NCBI RefSeq assembly: GCF_005938655.1
Contig: NZ_VCQT01000038.1
Span: 124,001 to 188,000, forward strand
Length of the DNA stretch: 64,000 bases
Reading direction: 5' to 3'
DNA from: Alloalcanivorax gelatiniphagus
GTDB taxonomy: Bacteria; Pseudomonadota; Gammaproteobacteria; Pseudomonadales; Alcanivoracaceae
Position numbers and translations under genes: made by a program. The notes beneath the pieces are model-generated. The model searched no databases, was not told the DNA's origin, and was given only the letters and a program-made list of their open reading frames with translations. This document shows, in pieces, positions 40,624 through 49,208 of this stretch. Numbering within the stretch: position 1 is the first letter of the stretch; every line of letters begins with the position of its first letter.

Positions 40624-41627
40624 CGCATTTGCCGGGGCGTGACGCCAAACCAGCGTTGGAAGGTGCGGCTGAAGTTGGAGGGGTCCTGGTAGCCGAGCCG
40701 TTCGGCGATGCGTTCCACCGGCACCGTGGTTTCCAGCAGGTACCAGGCGGCCAGTTCGCCGCGCACGTCGTCCAGCAGTTCCTGGTAGCGAGTGCCTTCG
40801 GTTTTGAGCTTGCGGATCAGGGTGCGAGGGGACATGGCGAAGCGGTCGGCCATCTGTTCCAGGGTGGGGTAGTCGCCGTCGCCGTCCAGCAGCTCGATGC
40901 CGATGCGCTGGCTGAGCGGGCCGCCGCTTTGCAGTTGCTTAAGCTGGTGCTCGCAGTCCCGCAGGGCGGTGCGGTGCAGGCCCGGGTCGGCGGTGAGGCA
41001 GGGGGTGTCGAGCACCGCCTTGGGCAGGGTGATGGTGAGGTGCTCGGCGCCGAAGGTCACCGGGCAGCTCAGCCGTTCGCTGTAACGGTCCGCCCAGGGT
41101 GGCGCCGGGAAAGGCACCTGAATGCGGGCGTCACGCAGGCGCCGGGAGGTGACCGTGTCCACCAGTTGGAAGTAGGTGCCCAGGATCGAGCCGGTGTTGA
41201 ATTCCCGCATGTCGCCCAGGTCCACCTTTTCGTGGAGGGTGAGCCGCCCTTCCCGTTCGTCCTCCTCGAAGCTGAGCTCCACCAATTGGAAGCGCACCTC
41301 CACGAAGCGGGCCACCACCTTGAGCACGGCGCGCAGATCCGGCGCCGAGACCACCGCGTAGCCCAGGGGACCATGGGCGGAGACCGAGGTGGCGGCGCCG
41401 ATTTCCAGGCCCAGCCAGGGGGTGCCGGTGAGCGCCACGGCGCGCCGTTCCAGGCGTGATACCTGTTCCAGGCTCAGGTAGCGGTGCTCGCCAAGCAGTT
41501 GTTCCCATTGCAGCCGGGTGCCTTCGAAAATAGCCTCGTTGCTGAAGCCCTTCTCATGCAAATAGGCACACAGCAGCCTGGGGTAGACTGGGTGGATGGC
41601 GGGGCGCAGACGATCTGTGTCGGCCAT
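40533..41627 (-). CDS. AraC-family transcriptional regulator, divergent from alkB
   Basis: A 364-residue regulator with an N-terminal arabinose-binding-like ligand domain (about 1-230) and a C-terminal double helix-turn-helix (LEQMADRFAMSPRTLIRKLK, then IAERLGYQDPSNFSRTFQRWFG). The normal family end is TPRQMRQ. Here about 30 extra residues rich in Asn and Ser run antisense through the chaC-like gene, so the original stop seems lost. Its position, divergent from alkB, makes it the likely alkane-responsive activator. Confidence 0.9.
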   Translation of the reverse strand: MADTDRLRPAIHPVYPRLLCAYLHEKGFSNEAIFEGTRLQWEQLLGEHRYLSLEQVSRLERRAVALTGTPWLGLEIGAATSVSAHGPLGYAVVSAPDLRAVLKVVARFVEVRFQLVELSFEEDEREGRLTLHEKVDLGDMREFNTGSILGTYFQLVDTVTSRRLRDARIQVPFPAPPWADRYSERLSCPVTFGAEHLTITLPKAVLDTPCLTADPGLHRTALRDCEHQLKQLQSGGPLSQRIGIELLDGDGDYPTLEQMADRFAMSPRTLIRKLKTEGTRYQELLDDVRGELAAWYLLETTVPVERIAERLGYQDPSNFSRTFQRWFGVTPRQMRQSANKNRSNANTCSSSAPNSRNASARFNR

Positions 41628-41772
41628 GGGGCTGTCCTGTTCGCCGGTTGACGCGTTGGGCTGTCACTTTATGACGATTTATTGCCACCTTACTCGGTGC
41701 TTCGCAAGGTCCGGAGGAGACATTCTGTTTCCATGGATCAATCCAACGACGAATAACAATAGCGAGGCCACT

Positions 41773-42972
41773 ATGAGTAAGGCAGGCGTGTTCACCGGAC
41801 CCTCCGGTGTCGTGTACCGGGACCGCAAGCGCAAGCTGTGGTTTACCTCCATCTTCGTGCCGGCCATCGTGTTCGTCGGCCCGGCGTTGTATTTCGCCAC
41901 CGGCAACGCCTGGACGCTTTGGATTCCGCTGGTGTTCTACTACCTGACGGTGCCGGTGCTGGACATGATCATCGGCGAGGATCTGAGTAACCCGCCGGAG
42001 GAGATCGTCCCGCAGCTGGAGGAAGATCCTTACTACCGCTGGGTGACCTACGCCCTGGTGCCGCTGATTTGGGGCGCCTGGTTCTTCGGGGCCTGGTTCG
42101 TGGGCACCCAGGACCTGCCCTGGTATGGCGTGCTGGCGATGATCTATCTGATCGGTGGCACCTGTGGCGTGGGCATCAACCTGGGCCATGAAATGGGCCA
42201 CAAGAAGGGCAAGGGCGAGCGCTGGATGGCCAAGTTCGTGCTGGCTCCGTGCGCCTACGGCCACTTCTTTATCGAACACAACAAGGGCCACCATAAGGAC
42301 GTGGCCACGCCGGAGGACCCGGCTTCCTCGCGCATGGGCGAGAGCATCTGGAAGTTCGTGGTGCGGGAAATCCCCGGCGCGGCCAAGCGCGCCTGGCGCC
42401 TGGAAAAAGAGCGCCTGGAGGCGCAGGGCAAATCGGTGTGGTCCCTGGAGAACGAGATCATCCAGCCGGCGATCATCACCGCCGTGGCCTGGGGTACGGT
42501 GCTGGCGATCTTCGGCATTGGCCTGCTGCCCTATATTCTGGCCACCGCCTTCTGGGGCGCGTTCCAGCTGACCTCCGCCAACTACATCGAGCACTACGGT
42601 CTGCTGCGCCACAAAACCGCCAGCGGCCGCTACGAGCGCACCCAGCCGCACCACAGCTGGAACAGCAACCACATGTTCTCCAACTGGGCCACCTTCCACC
42701 TGCAGCGCCATTCGGATCACCATGCCCACCCCACCCGGCGCTACCAGAGCCTGCGCCACTTCGAGAACCTGCCGACCCTGCCCAACGGCTACTTCGGCAT
42801 GTTCTTTATCAGCTACTTTCCGCCGCTCTGGTACAAGGTGATGGACAAGCGTCTGCTGGAGCACGCCGGCTATGACGCGCGCAATATCAACTTCGACCCG
42901 GCCCGCCGGGAGGAGCTGATTCGTAAGTACGGCATCCAGTATGGGGATGCGCCGGCGAAGGTGGCTGCCTGA
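41773..42972 (+). CDS. alkB: Alkane 1-monooxygenase
   Basis: A 399-residue integral membrane di-iron enzyme that hydroxylates n-alkanes at the terminal carbon, using rubredoxin as electron donor. All histidine boxes are present: HEMGH (139-143), EHNKGHH (168-174), the AlkB signature NYIEHYG (270-276) and LQRHSDHHA (310-318). Six hydrophobic helices lie between them. The start MSKAGVFTGP follows a GAGG site. No rubredoxin gene is adjacent, so electron-transfer partners must be encoded elsewhere. Control is probably by the divergent AraC regulator. Confidence 0.97.
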   Translation: MSKAGVFTGPSGVVYRDRKRKLWFTSIFVPAIVFVGPALYFATGNAWTLWIPLVFYYLTVPVLDMIIGEDLSNPPEEIVPQLEEDPYYRWVTYALVPLIWGAWFFGAWFVGTQDLPWYGVLAMIYLIGGTCGVGINLGHEMGHKKGKGERWMAKFVLAPCAYGHFFIEHNKGHHKDVATPEDPASSRMGESIWKFVVREIPGAAKRAWRLEKERLEAQGKSVWSLENEIIQPAIITAVAWGTVLAIFGIGLLPYILATAFWGAFQLTSANYIEHYGLLRHKTASGRYERTQPHHSWNSNHMFSNWATFHLQRHSDHHAHPTRRYQSLRHFENLPTLPNGYFGMFFISYFPPLWYKVMDKRLLEHAGYDARNINFDPARREELIRKYGIQYGDAPAKVAA

Positions 42973-42982
42973 GAGCCGCATT

Positions 42983-43041
42983 TCGCGACTGAAGTCGCTC
43001 CTACAGCGCTTGGTGCCGTAGGAGCGGCTTTAGCCGCGATC
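42983..43041. repeat. Inverted pair of REP elements
   Basis: TCGCGACTGAAGTCGCTCCTAC followed 13 bases later by GTAGGAGCGGCTTTAGCCGC in reverse orientation. The two could fold into a long hairpin and act as a transcription boundary after alkB. Confidence 0.85.
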
Positions 43042-43081
43042 CAGCTTGTGGCACCAACCCCGCCGCCAGTAACATGGCCGG

Positions 43082-43708
43082 ATGAGCGACGACATCCATT
43101 TCTACCAACCCTCCGCCGGCCACGGCCTGCCCCACGATCCTTTCAACGCCCTGGTGGCGCCCCGCCCGATCGGCTGGATTTCCTCGCAGAGCCCGGACGG
43201 CGTGCTCAACCTGGCGCCCTACAGTTTCTTCAATGCCTTCAACTACCGGCCGCCCATCGTTGGCTTCGCCAGCATCGGTTACAAGGACAGCGTGCGGAAT
43301 ATCGAGGCGACGGGAGAGTTCGGCTGGAACCTGGCCACCCGCCCCCTGGCGGAGGCCATGAACCAGAGCTGCGCGGCGGTGGCGCCGGAGGTGAACGAGT
43401 TCGAGCTGAGTGGTCTGACGCCGGAGCCGTCGCGGATTATCAACGTGCCCCGGGTGAAGGAAACCCCGGTGTCCTTCGAGTGCCGCCTCAGCCAGGTGCT
43501 GCGCCTGACCGGCGCCGACGGCGCCGAAACCGACACCTGGCTGGTGCTGGGCGAGGTGGTGGGGGTGCACATCGCCCGACATCTGCTCAAGGACGGCATC
43601 TACGATACCGCCGCCGCCGAGCCGATCCTGCGCGCCGGCGGCCCAGCGGATTATTTCACCGTCAACGAGACGACCCGCTTCCAGATGTACCGGCCGAAGA
43701 CACGATAA
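43082..43708 (+). CDS. Flavin reductase-family protein (FMN-binding)
   Basis: A 208-residue protein of the flavin-reductase-like/FMN-binding split-barrel type. The segments NALVAPRPIGWISSQSPDG, LAPYSFFNAFNYRPPIVGF and GEFGWNLATRPLAEAMN are family blocks. Members reduce or bind FMN and may serve oxygenases. It follows alkB but is separated from it by an inverted REP pair, so a functional link is only possible. The ychJ-like gene starts five bases after its stop. Confidence 0.88.
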   Translation: MSDDIHFYQPSAGHGLPHDPFNALVAPRPIGWISSQSPDGVLNLAPYSFFNAFNYRPPIVGFASIGYKDSVRNIEATGEFGWNLATRPLAEAMNQSCAAVAPEVNEFELSGLTPEPSRIINVPRVKETPVSFECRLSQVLRLTGADGAETDTWLVLGEVVGVHIARHLLKDGIYDTAAAEPILRAGGPADYFTVNETTRFQMYRPKTR

Positions 43709-43713
43709 CCGCC

Positions 43714-44157
43714 ATGACGACCTGCCCCTGCCAATCCGACCTCCCCTACGAGGACTGCTGCGCGCCGCTGCATCGCGGTGAGCCGGCGGCCACGCCGGAG
43801 GCACTGATGCGCTCGCGCTACAGTGCCTTCGTGCGCAACGATACGACCTATGTGGCCGAAAGCTGGCACCCGGACACCCGCCCCACCGGGCTGATGCTGG
43901 ATGACGGCGACCATTGGCTTGAACTCAAGGTGCTGGACAGCGACGCCGACGGCGACCGGGGGCGGGTGCATTTCCGCGCTCTGCGGCGCAACGGCAAGGG
44001 CTTTTCGGTGCTGGAGGAAAACTCACGGTTCCTGCGTGAGGGCGGCCACTGGTTTTATCTGGATGGCGACAGCAAGGTGAGCAATCTGAAGCCGGGGCGC
44101 AACGATCCCTGCCCCTGCGGCAGCGGCAAGAAATTCAAGAAGTGCTGCGCGGCCTGA
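43714..44157 (+). CDS. ychJ: YchJ-family SEC-C motif protein
   Basis: A 147-residue protein with an N-terminal cysteine motif (CPCQSDLPYEDCC), a central NTF2-like domain (ALMRSRYSAFVRND) and a C-terminal SEC-C zinc motif (NDPCPCGSGKKFKKCC). This is the UPF0225/YchJ architecture; the function is not well defined. It is translationally close to the flavin reductase gene. Confidence 0.92.
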   Translation: MTTCPCQSDLPYEDCCAPLHRGEPAATPEALMRSRYSAFVRNDTTYVAESWHPDTRPTGLMLDDGDHWLELKVLDSDADGDRGRVHFRALRRNGKGFSVLEENSRFLREGGHWFYLDGDSKVSNLKPGRNDPCPCGSGKKFKKCCAA

Positions 44158-44211
44158 CGCGGGCATCCGTCTCTAGACCCAGTAACGGCAAGGCATCACT
44201 GAACCCTGGTT

Positions 44212-44235
44212 GATCGCGGCTAAAGCCGCTCCTAC
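44212..44235. repeat. REP element
   Basis: GATCGCGGCTAAAGCC followed by GCTCCTAC, in the 208-base gap between the convergent ychJ and siderophore-interacting protein genes. Nothing else is recognised in that gap. Confidence 0.85.
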
Positions 44236-44365
44236 GCCGGGATTCGGTGGAAATCGGGGAAAAAAGAGCGGGCCGTCCGTGACCCAAGGGGGGTAAGAAT
44301 GGACCGCGACATGTCTGTATCGCGGGGTTCAGTATCGCCCGCCCGGCGCCGGCCCGGTAGCCGGT

Positions 44366-45181
44366 TCACACAGGTTCCTTGCCCGATTCTGCCGGTGGCC
44401 CCGCCTTCTCTTTCCGCTTTTCGAGCTGGTGGCGGTCCTCGGTCAGGCCGATTTGCCAGTAGCCGCTGGCGTAGAGGCGGTGGCGCTCCACCTGGCGTTC
44501 CTCGGTGAAGTAGCGGCGCAGGGCGCGCACGGCGCCGCTTTCGCCGGCCACCCAGACCGCCGGCGAGCCGTCCAGCCAGGGCAGCGCCAGCACCGTGTCC
44601 ACCAGGCCCAAGGCCGGTTGTTCCGGGTTCGGGTGGACCCGCCATGTGACCTGGATGCCATCCGGGAACGGCAGCGGCTGCTGGTCGGCGGGGTCGAGGA
44701 TGTCCAGCACCGCGTAGCCGCGGGCGTGGGCGGGCAGGCGTTCGATGTTGGCGCCGATGGCGGGCAGCGCGGACATGTCGCCGGCGAACAGGAACCAGTC
44801 CGCGTGGAAGTCCACCAACTTGGGCTTGCCCGGCCCGGCGAAACCGACCCGGTCGCCGGGCCGGGCATTGGCGGCCCAGCCGGAGGCCGGGCCGTGGTCG
44901 GCGTGCATCATGAAGTCGACCACCACCTCGCCTCGGCCACGATCAAAATGGCGCAGGGTGTAGGTGCGCACGAAGGGTTTGTGTTGGTCCGGCGTGTCGT
45001 TGAACGGCGGCAGGGCAATGTCGGCCTGGCCGGGCCGGGGAATCAGCAGTTTGAAGTTGGCGCTTTCGTGGTGGTCGGGGAAATCACTCAAGTCACCGCC
45101 GCCGAGCACCACCCGCTTCATGTTCGGGGTCAGGTTCTCGGTGCGCAGCACCTCCAGGATACGGGGCGCGGGTCTGGGCAT
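44366..45181 (-). CDS. Siderophore-interacting protein (NAD(P)H ferric-siderophore reductase)
   Basis: A 271-residue flavoprotein. The FAD-binding motif RTYTLRHFD lies near residue 73, followed by FAGPG and the NAD(P)H-domain segments FLFAGDMSALPAIGANIE and VWVAGESGAVRALRRYF. These are the features of ViuB/YqjH-type cytoplasmic reductases that release iron from imported siderophores. It is divergent from a MarR gene with a long palindrome between, so that regulator probably controls it. Confidence 0.92.
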   Translation of the reverse strand: MPRPAPRILEVLRTENLTPNMKRVVLGGGDLSDFPDHHESANFKLLIPRPGQADIALPPFNDTPDQHKPFVRTYTLRHFDRGRGEVVVDFMMHADHGPASGWAANARPGDRVGFAGPGKPKLVDFHADWFLFAGDMSALPAIGANIERLPAHARGYAVLDILDPADQQPLPFPDGIQVTWRVHPNPEQPALGLVDTVLALPWLDGSPAVWVAGESGAVRALRRYFTEERQVERHRLYASGYWQIGLTEDRHQLEKRKEKAGPPAESGKEPV

Positions 45182-45231
45182 GGGTCACCTCAAGGAAAAC
45201 GGGGGCGCTTGTGACGCCCCGGCAATTAGTA

Positions 45232-45272
45232 GACAATATCAACCATAAACTCACTGGTTGATATTGTCAACC
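45232..45272. promoter_or_regulatory. Operator region between sip and marR genes
   Basis: GACAATATCAACC (45232-45244) and GGTTGATATTGTC (45256-45268) are a perfect 13-base inverted repeat with an 11-base spacer. GGTTGA-TATTG-TCAACC (45256-45272) is a second, overlapping palindrome. Both lie between divergent starts and suit a dimeric MarR repressor. Confidence 0.65.
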
Positions 45273-45281
45273 AATCACATC

Positions 45282-45728
45282 ATGCCGAAACCCATGCCAC
45301 ACCAAGCCGATATCCGCCAGGTGCTCTGGCAGCTGGCCTTCCAGTTCAAGGTCAGCAGCAAGCGCGCGATCCGCGACTACGATCTGCCGATCAACGGCAT
45401 GCACGTGCGTCTGTTGCAGATGATTCACCGTCAGCCGGACTGCACCGCCCAGCACATCGCCACGGTCACCGGCCGCGACAAGGCGCAGATCACCCGCGTC
45501 ATCAAGGAACTGGAGAGCATGGCGCTGATCACCCGCACCCCTGATCCGGCGGACCGCCGCAGCCAGTTGCTGGCGCTCAGCGAAACCGGCCAGAGTCTGA
45601 TGGCGCGCATTCAGCAGGCGGAAGACGAGGTCAGGAAAACGCTGCTGAAAGGCATCCCGAAAAAGGATGTGGAAGCCTTTATCGAGATCGGTAACCGGAT
45701 GTTGGATAACTTGCGGGAAGAGAGTTAA
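45282..45728 (+). CDS. MarR-family transcriptional regulator
   Basis: A 148-residue MarR regulator from the ATG at 45282. The winged helix is clear: QHIATVTGRDKAQITRVIKEL recognition region, then the wing TPDPADRRSQLLALSETG. It probably represses the divergent siderophore-interacting gene and itself through the palindromes at 45232-45272, and so might respond to iron or redox status. Confidence 0.9.
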   Translation: MPKPMPHQADIRQVLWQLAFQFKVSSKRAIRDYDLPINGMHVRLLQMIHRQPDCTAQHIATVTGRDKAQITRVIKELESMALITRTPDPADRRSQLLALSETGQSLMARIQQAEDEVRKTLLKGIPKKDVEAFIEIGNRMLDNLREES

Positions 45729-45860
45729 AAGTTAAAAGTTGAAAGTTAAAAGGGGTGCTAATTTCTTGGGCCCTCGCCCATTCGCCTTCACTTCAAGCGC
45801 GGGCACGGCGGAGGGCCTCAAGCAGACCCTGTCCGCGTTTCAACTTTCAATTTTCAACTA
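45724..45860. repeat. Small element with AT-rich terminal inverted repeats
   Basis: The left end is built from GTTAAAAGTT and GTTGAAAGTT units (45724-45751), and the right end is the reverse complement type CAACTTTCAATTTTCAAC (45841-45858). The 137-base segment with a GC-rich centre and no ORF resembles a MITE-like non-autonomous element. Confidence 0.5.
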
Positions 45861-45887
45861 AAAAAAAGCGCGGCCTGCAACCGCGCC
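45861..45887 (-). terminator. Intrinsic terminator after the MFS gene
   Basis: On the minus strand, GCGCGG-TTGCAGG-CCGCGC is followed by seven T residues. It lies 26 bases after the MFS stop codon and should end the acyl-CoA operon transcript. Confidence 0.85.
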
Positions 45888-45912
45888 GAACCATAACCTT
45901 TTCTGTCGCGGG

Positions 45913-47127
45913 CTAGCGCTCGTACTCCTTGAGTTTCTGCATGGCGATGGTGCCCACCACCGGGCCGATGGCCAGCAGGCCGAAGGCCGCCGGCCAGCCC
46001 CAGGCGTTCTGTACCACCGGAATCAGCCAGAGTGTCGGCACCGTCAGCACGAAGCCGATGGCCAGTTGCAGGGTGAGCGCGGTGCCCACGTATTGCTGGT
46101 CGCCCAGCTCGGTGATCACGGTGGAAAACTGCGCCGAGTCCGCCACCACCGCGAAGCCCCATACCAGCCCCACCAGCAGCACCAACGGCAGCGGCGCGCT
46201 GTGCAGAAAGCCGATCAGTAGGGCGCAGGCGCCGGACACGATCATCGCCGCCGAGGTGGTGTTGCCACGGCCCCAGCGGTCGCCCAGCTCACCGCCCACC
46301 CAGCAGCCCACGGCGCCGATGGCGATCACCAGAAACGCCAGCAGCGCCCCGGTGCCGCCGGGCTCCGCCCAGCCGTCGTTGTGCAGCACCTGGGTGATGA
46401 ACACCGAGAACCAGGCCCACATGGCGTACAGCTCCCACATGTGGCCGAAGTAGCCGATCGACGCCAGCCGCACCGGCCGGTCGGAGAAGGCGCGCCAGGC
46501 CTGGCCCGGGTTGAAGGGCGCGCGGGGAAAATCAAAGGGCCCGTCGCGGCCGAGAAATTCAGCGATCACACCGCCGGCCAGGGTCAGCACCGAGGTGGCC
46601 AGGATCACCAGGCGCCAGTCCAGCCCGCCCAGGCCGTTGACCAGATGGGGGGTGGCGGAGCCCAGCGTCAGCGCCCCCACCATGATGCCCAGGGCGGTGC
46701 CCCGTTTGACCTTGAACCAGGTGGCCATGGCTTTCATGGCCGGAGGATAGACGCCGGCCAGAAACAGCCCGGTAAGGCCGCGCAGCAACATGGCGCCGGT
46801 GACCCCGGGCTCGATGAGCAACAACAGATTGGCAAGCGCCGCGCCGATGGAGCCGAACAGCATCAGTCGGCGCGGCGGAATCAGATCCGCCAGGTTGAAC
46901 AGGGCGGAGCCCAGGGCGCCGACCACGAAGCCCAGCTGCACGCTGATTGTCATCCACGCCGACTGGCCCGCCGTCAGCGACCACAGATCGCGCAGTTGCG
47001 GCACCACCGCGGTGGCGGAAAACCAGGTGGTCATGCCCAGCAGCATCGCGCTGGCGAGGACCGTGAGGCCCTGCCAGCAGCCGCGCGGATCACGGCGGAT
47101 AACGGCGGCCGGATCCACCGCGTTCAT
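45913..47127 (-). CDS. MFS transporter
   Basis: A 404-residue protein with about twelve membrane helices. The loop 2-3 motif is degenerate (GSALFNLADLIPPRRLML). The segment MLRGLTGLFLAGVYPPAMKAMATWF is typical of anion/organic-acid porters. It overlaps the MaoC gene by four bases and is the last gene of the acyl-CoA operon, so it may import or export a carboxylic-acid substrate of that pathway. Confidence 0.9.
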   Translation of the reverse strand: MNAVDPAAVIRRDPRGCWQGLTVLASAMLLGMTTWFSATAVVPQLRDLWSLTAGQSAWMTISVQLGFVVGALGSALFNLADLIPPRRLMLFGSIGAALANLLLLIEPGVTGAMLLRGLTGLFLAGVYPPAMKAMATWFKVKRGTALGIMVGALTLGSATPHLVNGLGGLDWRLVILATSVLTLAGGVIAEFLGRDGPFDFPRAPFNPGQAWRAFSDRPVRLASIGYFGHMWELYAMWAWFSVFITQVLHNDGWAEPGGTGALLAFLVIAIGAVGCWVGGELGDRWGRGNTTSAAMIVSGACALLIGFLHSAPLPLVLLVGLVWGFAVVADSAQFSTVITELGDQQYVGTALTLQLAIGFVLTVPTLWLIPVVQNAWGWPAAFGLLAIGPVVGTIAMQKLKEYER

Positions 47128-47585
47128 CGCGGCAGCGCGGCGGTGTAGGTCACCGCTTCACCGCTGATGCACACTTCACCGTTCTGGTTTTCCACGGTGG
47201 TCCGAATGGTGCAGAACGGTTTGTCCTCGCGCACGTTGAGCACTTCCACCCGGCCGGTGATGGTGTCGCCCACGTAGACCGGCTTGGAGAATTTCCATTC
47301 CACGCTGAGGAACACGCTGCCCGGGCCGGGCAGGTCCTCGGCCACCACCGCATTGAGAATGCCGGTGGTGACGCCGCCCTGCACGATCAGGCCGCCGAAG
47401 CGGGAGGCTTCCGCCGCCGCCTTGTCGGTGTGCAGCGGGTTGTAGTCGCCGCTCATTTCGCTGAACAGCTCGATGTCTTTCTCGGTGACGTCCTTTTTGC
47501 GTTCGGCGATCTGGCCTTCGCGGGGCATACCGTGACGGGTGTCGGTCCAGCCGTTAACGGCCTTGGATTGATCATTGGCGCTCAT
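47124..47585 (-). CDS. MaoC-family enoyl-CoA hydratase
   Basis: A 153-residue hot-dog-fold hydratase starting MSANDQSKAVNGWTD. The hydratase motif appears as FSEMSGDYNPLHTDKAAAEASRFGG, with the catalytic Asp and His, followed by IVQGGVTTGILNAVV. It should hydrate enoyl-CoA to 3-hydroxyacyl-CoA. It lies between a thiolase and the MFS gene in the same operon. Confidence 0.9.
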   Translation of the reverse strand: MSANDQSKAVNGWTDTRHGMPREGQIAERKKDVTEKDIELFSEMSGDYNPLHTDKAAAEASRFGGLIVQGGVTTGILNAVVAEDLPGPGSVFLSVEWKFSKPVYVGDTITGRVEVLNVREDKPFCTIRTTVENQNGEVCISGEAVTYTAALPR

Positions 47586-47616
47586 GGGTACTCCTTCTCT
47601 CTCGTTGTTCATCGGG

Positions 47617-48795
47617 TTAAGCAAGACGTTCCAGCACCACCGCGTAGCCCTGGCCGCCACCGCCGCACAGGGAGGCCACCGCGTAGCGGCCCTGGCGGCG
47701 GTGCAGTTCACGGGCGGCGGTGAGCAGCAGGCGGAAGCCGGTGCCGCCCAGCGGGTGGCCCAGGGCGATGGCGCCGCCGTTCACATTGACCTTGTCGGCG
47801 GGCAGATCCAGGTGCCGGGCGCTGGCGATCACCACCGCGGCGAACGCCTCGTTGATCTCGAACACGTCGATGTCGTCCAGGCGCAGGCCGGCGCGGGCCA
47901 CCGCCTGCTCGATGGCGGCGGCGGGCTTCAGGTGCAGGGTGTTGTCCGGCCCGGCCACTTCCGCCCAGGCGCGGATACGGCCCAGCGGGGTGACGCCGGC
48001 GGCCTCCGCCTCGGCCAGGGAACAGACCAGACCGGCGGAGGCGCCGTCGGTCATTTGCGAGGCGCTGCCGGCGGTGATGGTGCCGCCTTCCTCGAAGGCG
48101 GCGCGCAGCCCGGCCAGCTTCTCCTCGCTGCTGTCGGCGCGGATGCCCTCGTCCCGATCCAGGCGGGTGGCGCCGTCGTCGAACGGCAGAATCTCGCCGT
48201 CAAAGAAGCCGCTTTCCACGGCAGCGGCGGCGCGCCGGTGGGAGGCGGCGGCGTAGGCGTCCTGCTCCGGCCGTTGGATGCCCAGGTCCCGGTTGGCGCG
48301 CTCGGACAGCGGGCCCATGCCCTCGTCGGTGAGCGAACACCAGAGGCCGTCGTTCATCATGATGTCGGTGAACGCCAGCTCGCCGGGGCGCCGTTCCGCC
48401 TGGCGCATCAACCGGGCGTGGGGGGCGCGGCTCATGGAGTCGCCACCGCCGACGATATAGCGGCGGCCTTCGCCCAGGCGAATCCGCCGGGACGCATCGG
48501 CGACGCTGGCCAGGCCGGCCAGGCAGACGTTATTCAAAGTCAGCGCCGGCACCCGCCAGTCGACGCCGGCGGCGGCGGCGATCAGGCGCGCCGGGTTCTG
48601 GCCCTGGGCCGCCTGCAGCACCTGGCCGAGCAGCACGCCGTCGGCGCGCTGAAAGGCCGGGTAACGGCGGATCAGTTCCGCCACCGGCGCGGCGGTGAGT
48701 GCCCGCGCCGGCACCGGCGCCAGGCCACCCAGGTAGCGGCCGAACGGCGTGCGCAGGCCGTCCAGCAGCACCGGTTCATGGTCGGCATTCATCAT
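47617..48795 (-). CDS. Thiolase (acetyl-CoA C-acyltransferase)
   Basis: A 392-residue thiolase with the nucleophile in LNNVCLAGLAS near residue 90, GHPLGGTGFR, and the C-terminal CGGGGQG cysteine motif, so it should be active. It would cleave or condense 3-ketoacyl-CoA. The reading frame overlaps the DUF35 gene end by four bases. The exact chain length is unknown. Confidence 0.92.
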   Translation of the reverse strand: MMNADHEPVLLDGLRTPFGRYLGGLAPVPARALTAAPVAELIRRYPAFQRADGVLLGQVLQAAQGQNPARLIAAAAGVDWRVPALTLNNVCLAGLASVADASRRIRLGEGRRYIVGGGDSMSRAPHARLMRQAERRPGELAFTDIMMNDGLWCSLTDEGMGPLSERANRDLGIQRPEQDAYAAASHRRAAAAVESGFFDGEILPFDDGATRLDRDEGIRADSSEEKLAGLRAAFEEGGTITAGSASQMTDGASAGLVCSLAEAEAAGVTPLGRIRAWAEVAGPDNTLHLKPAAAIEQAVARAGLRLDDIDVFEINEAFAAVVIASARHLDLPADKVNVNGGAIALGHPLGGTGFRLLLTAARELHRRQGRYAVASLCGGGGQGYAVVLERLA

Positions 48796-49208
48796 GCGGT
48801 CTCCTCGGGAATGAATTTGGGCAACACCTCACCGCCCTGCTCCACCCAGTGCACCCGCACCGGCTGGCCGATGCGCACCTGGTCCGGCGCGCAGCCCACC
48901 ACGTTGGAGAGCATGCGCGGGCCCTCTTCCAGATCGATCAGCGCCACCACATAGGGCACCTCATCCTGGAACGCCGGGTGGCCGGGTTTGTGCACCACGA
49001 TGAACGAGGCCACCGTGCCCCGTCCGCTGGCGTCGCGCCATTGGAGGTTGGTCGACCAGCTGTGCGGGTCCAGGGCGCGGGGGTAGAACACCCAGCGGTC
49101 CGAGTCCGGGCAATACTGAAGGCGCAGGCGGCGCTCACGGCAGCCGTCCCAGAACGGTTGCGACAGCGGGCTGGCCTGGGGGCCGGGTTTGCTGAGAGTC
49201 ATGGTCAT
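48792..49208 (-). CDS. DUF35 OB-fold/zinc-ribbon acyl-CoA-associated protein
   Basis: A 138-residue protein of the DUF35 type. It has the N-terminal helix region PLSQPFWDGCRERRLRLQYC and an OB-fold (WRDASGRGTVASFIVVHKP). The zinc-ribbon cysteines are mostly lost: YCPDSDRW has one. Such proteins form complexes with thiolase-like lipid-transfer proteins. It overlaps the upstream Cys-less thiolase gene by four bases, the expected pairing. Confidence 0.85.
   Translation of the reverse strand: MTMTLSKPGPQASPLSQPFWDGCRERRLRLQYCPDSDRWVFYPRALDPHSWSTNLQWRDASGRGTVASFIVVHKPGHPAFQDEVPYVVALIDLEEGPRMLSNVVGCAPDQVRIGQPVRVHWVEQGGEVLPKFIPEETA

Noticed and set aside
41596-41772. N-terminal extension of AlkB
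   Set aside because: The frame is open upstream but lacks AlkB-like residues; the ATG at 41773 has a ribosome site and gives the family length.
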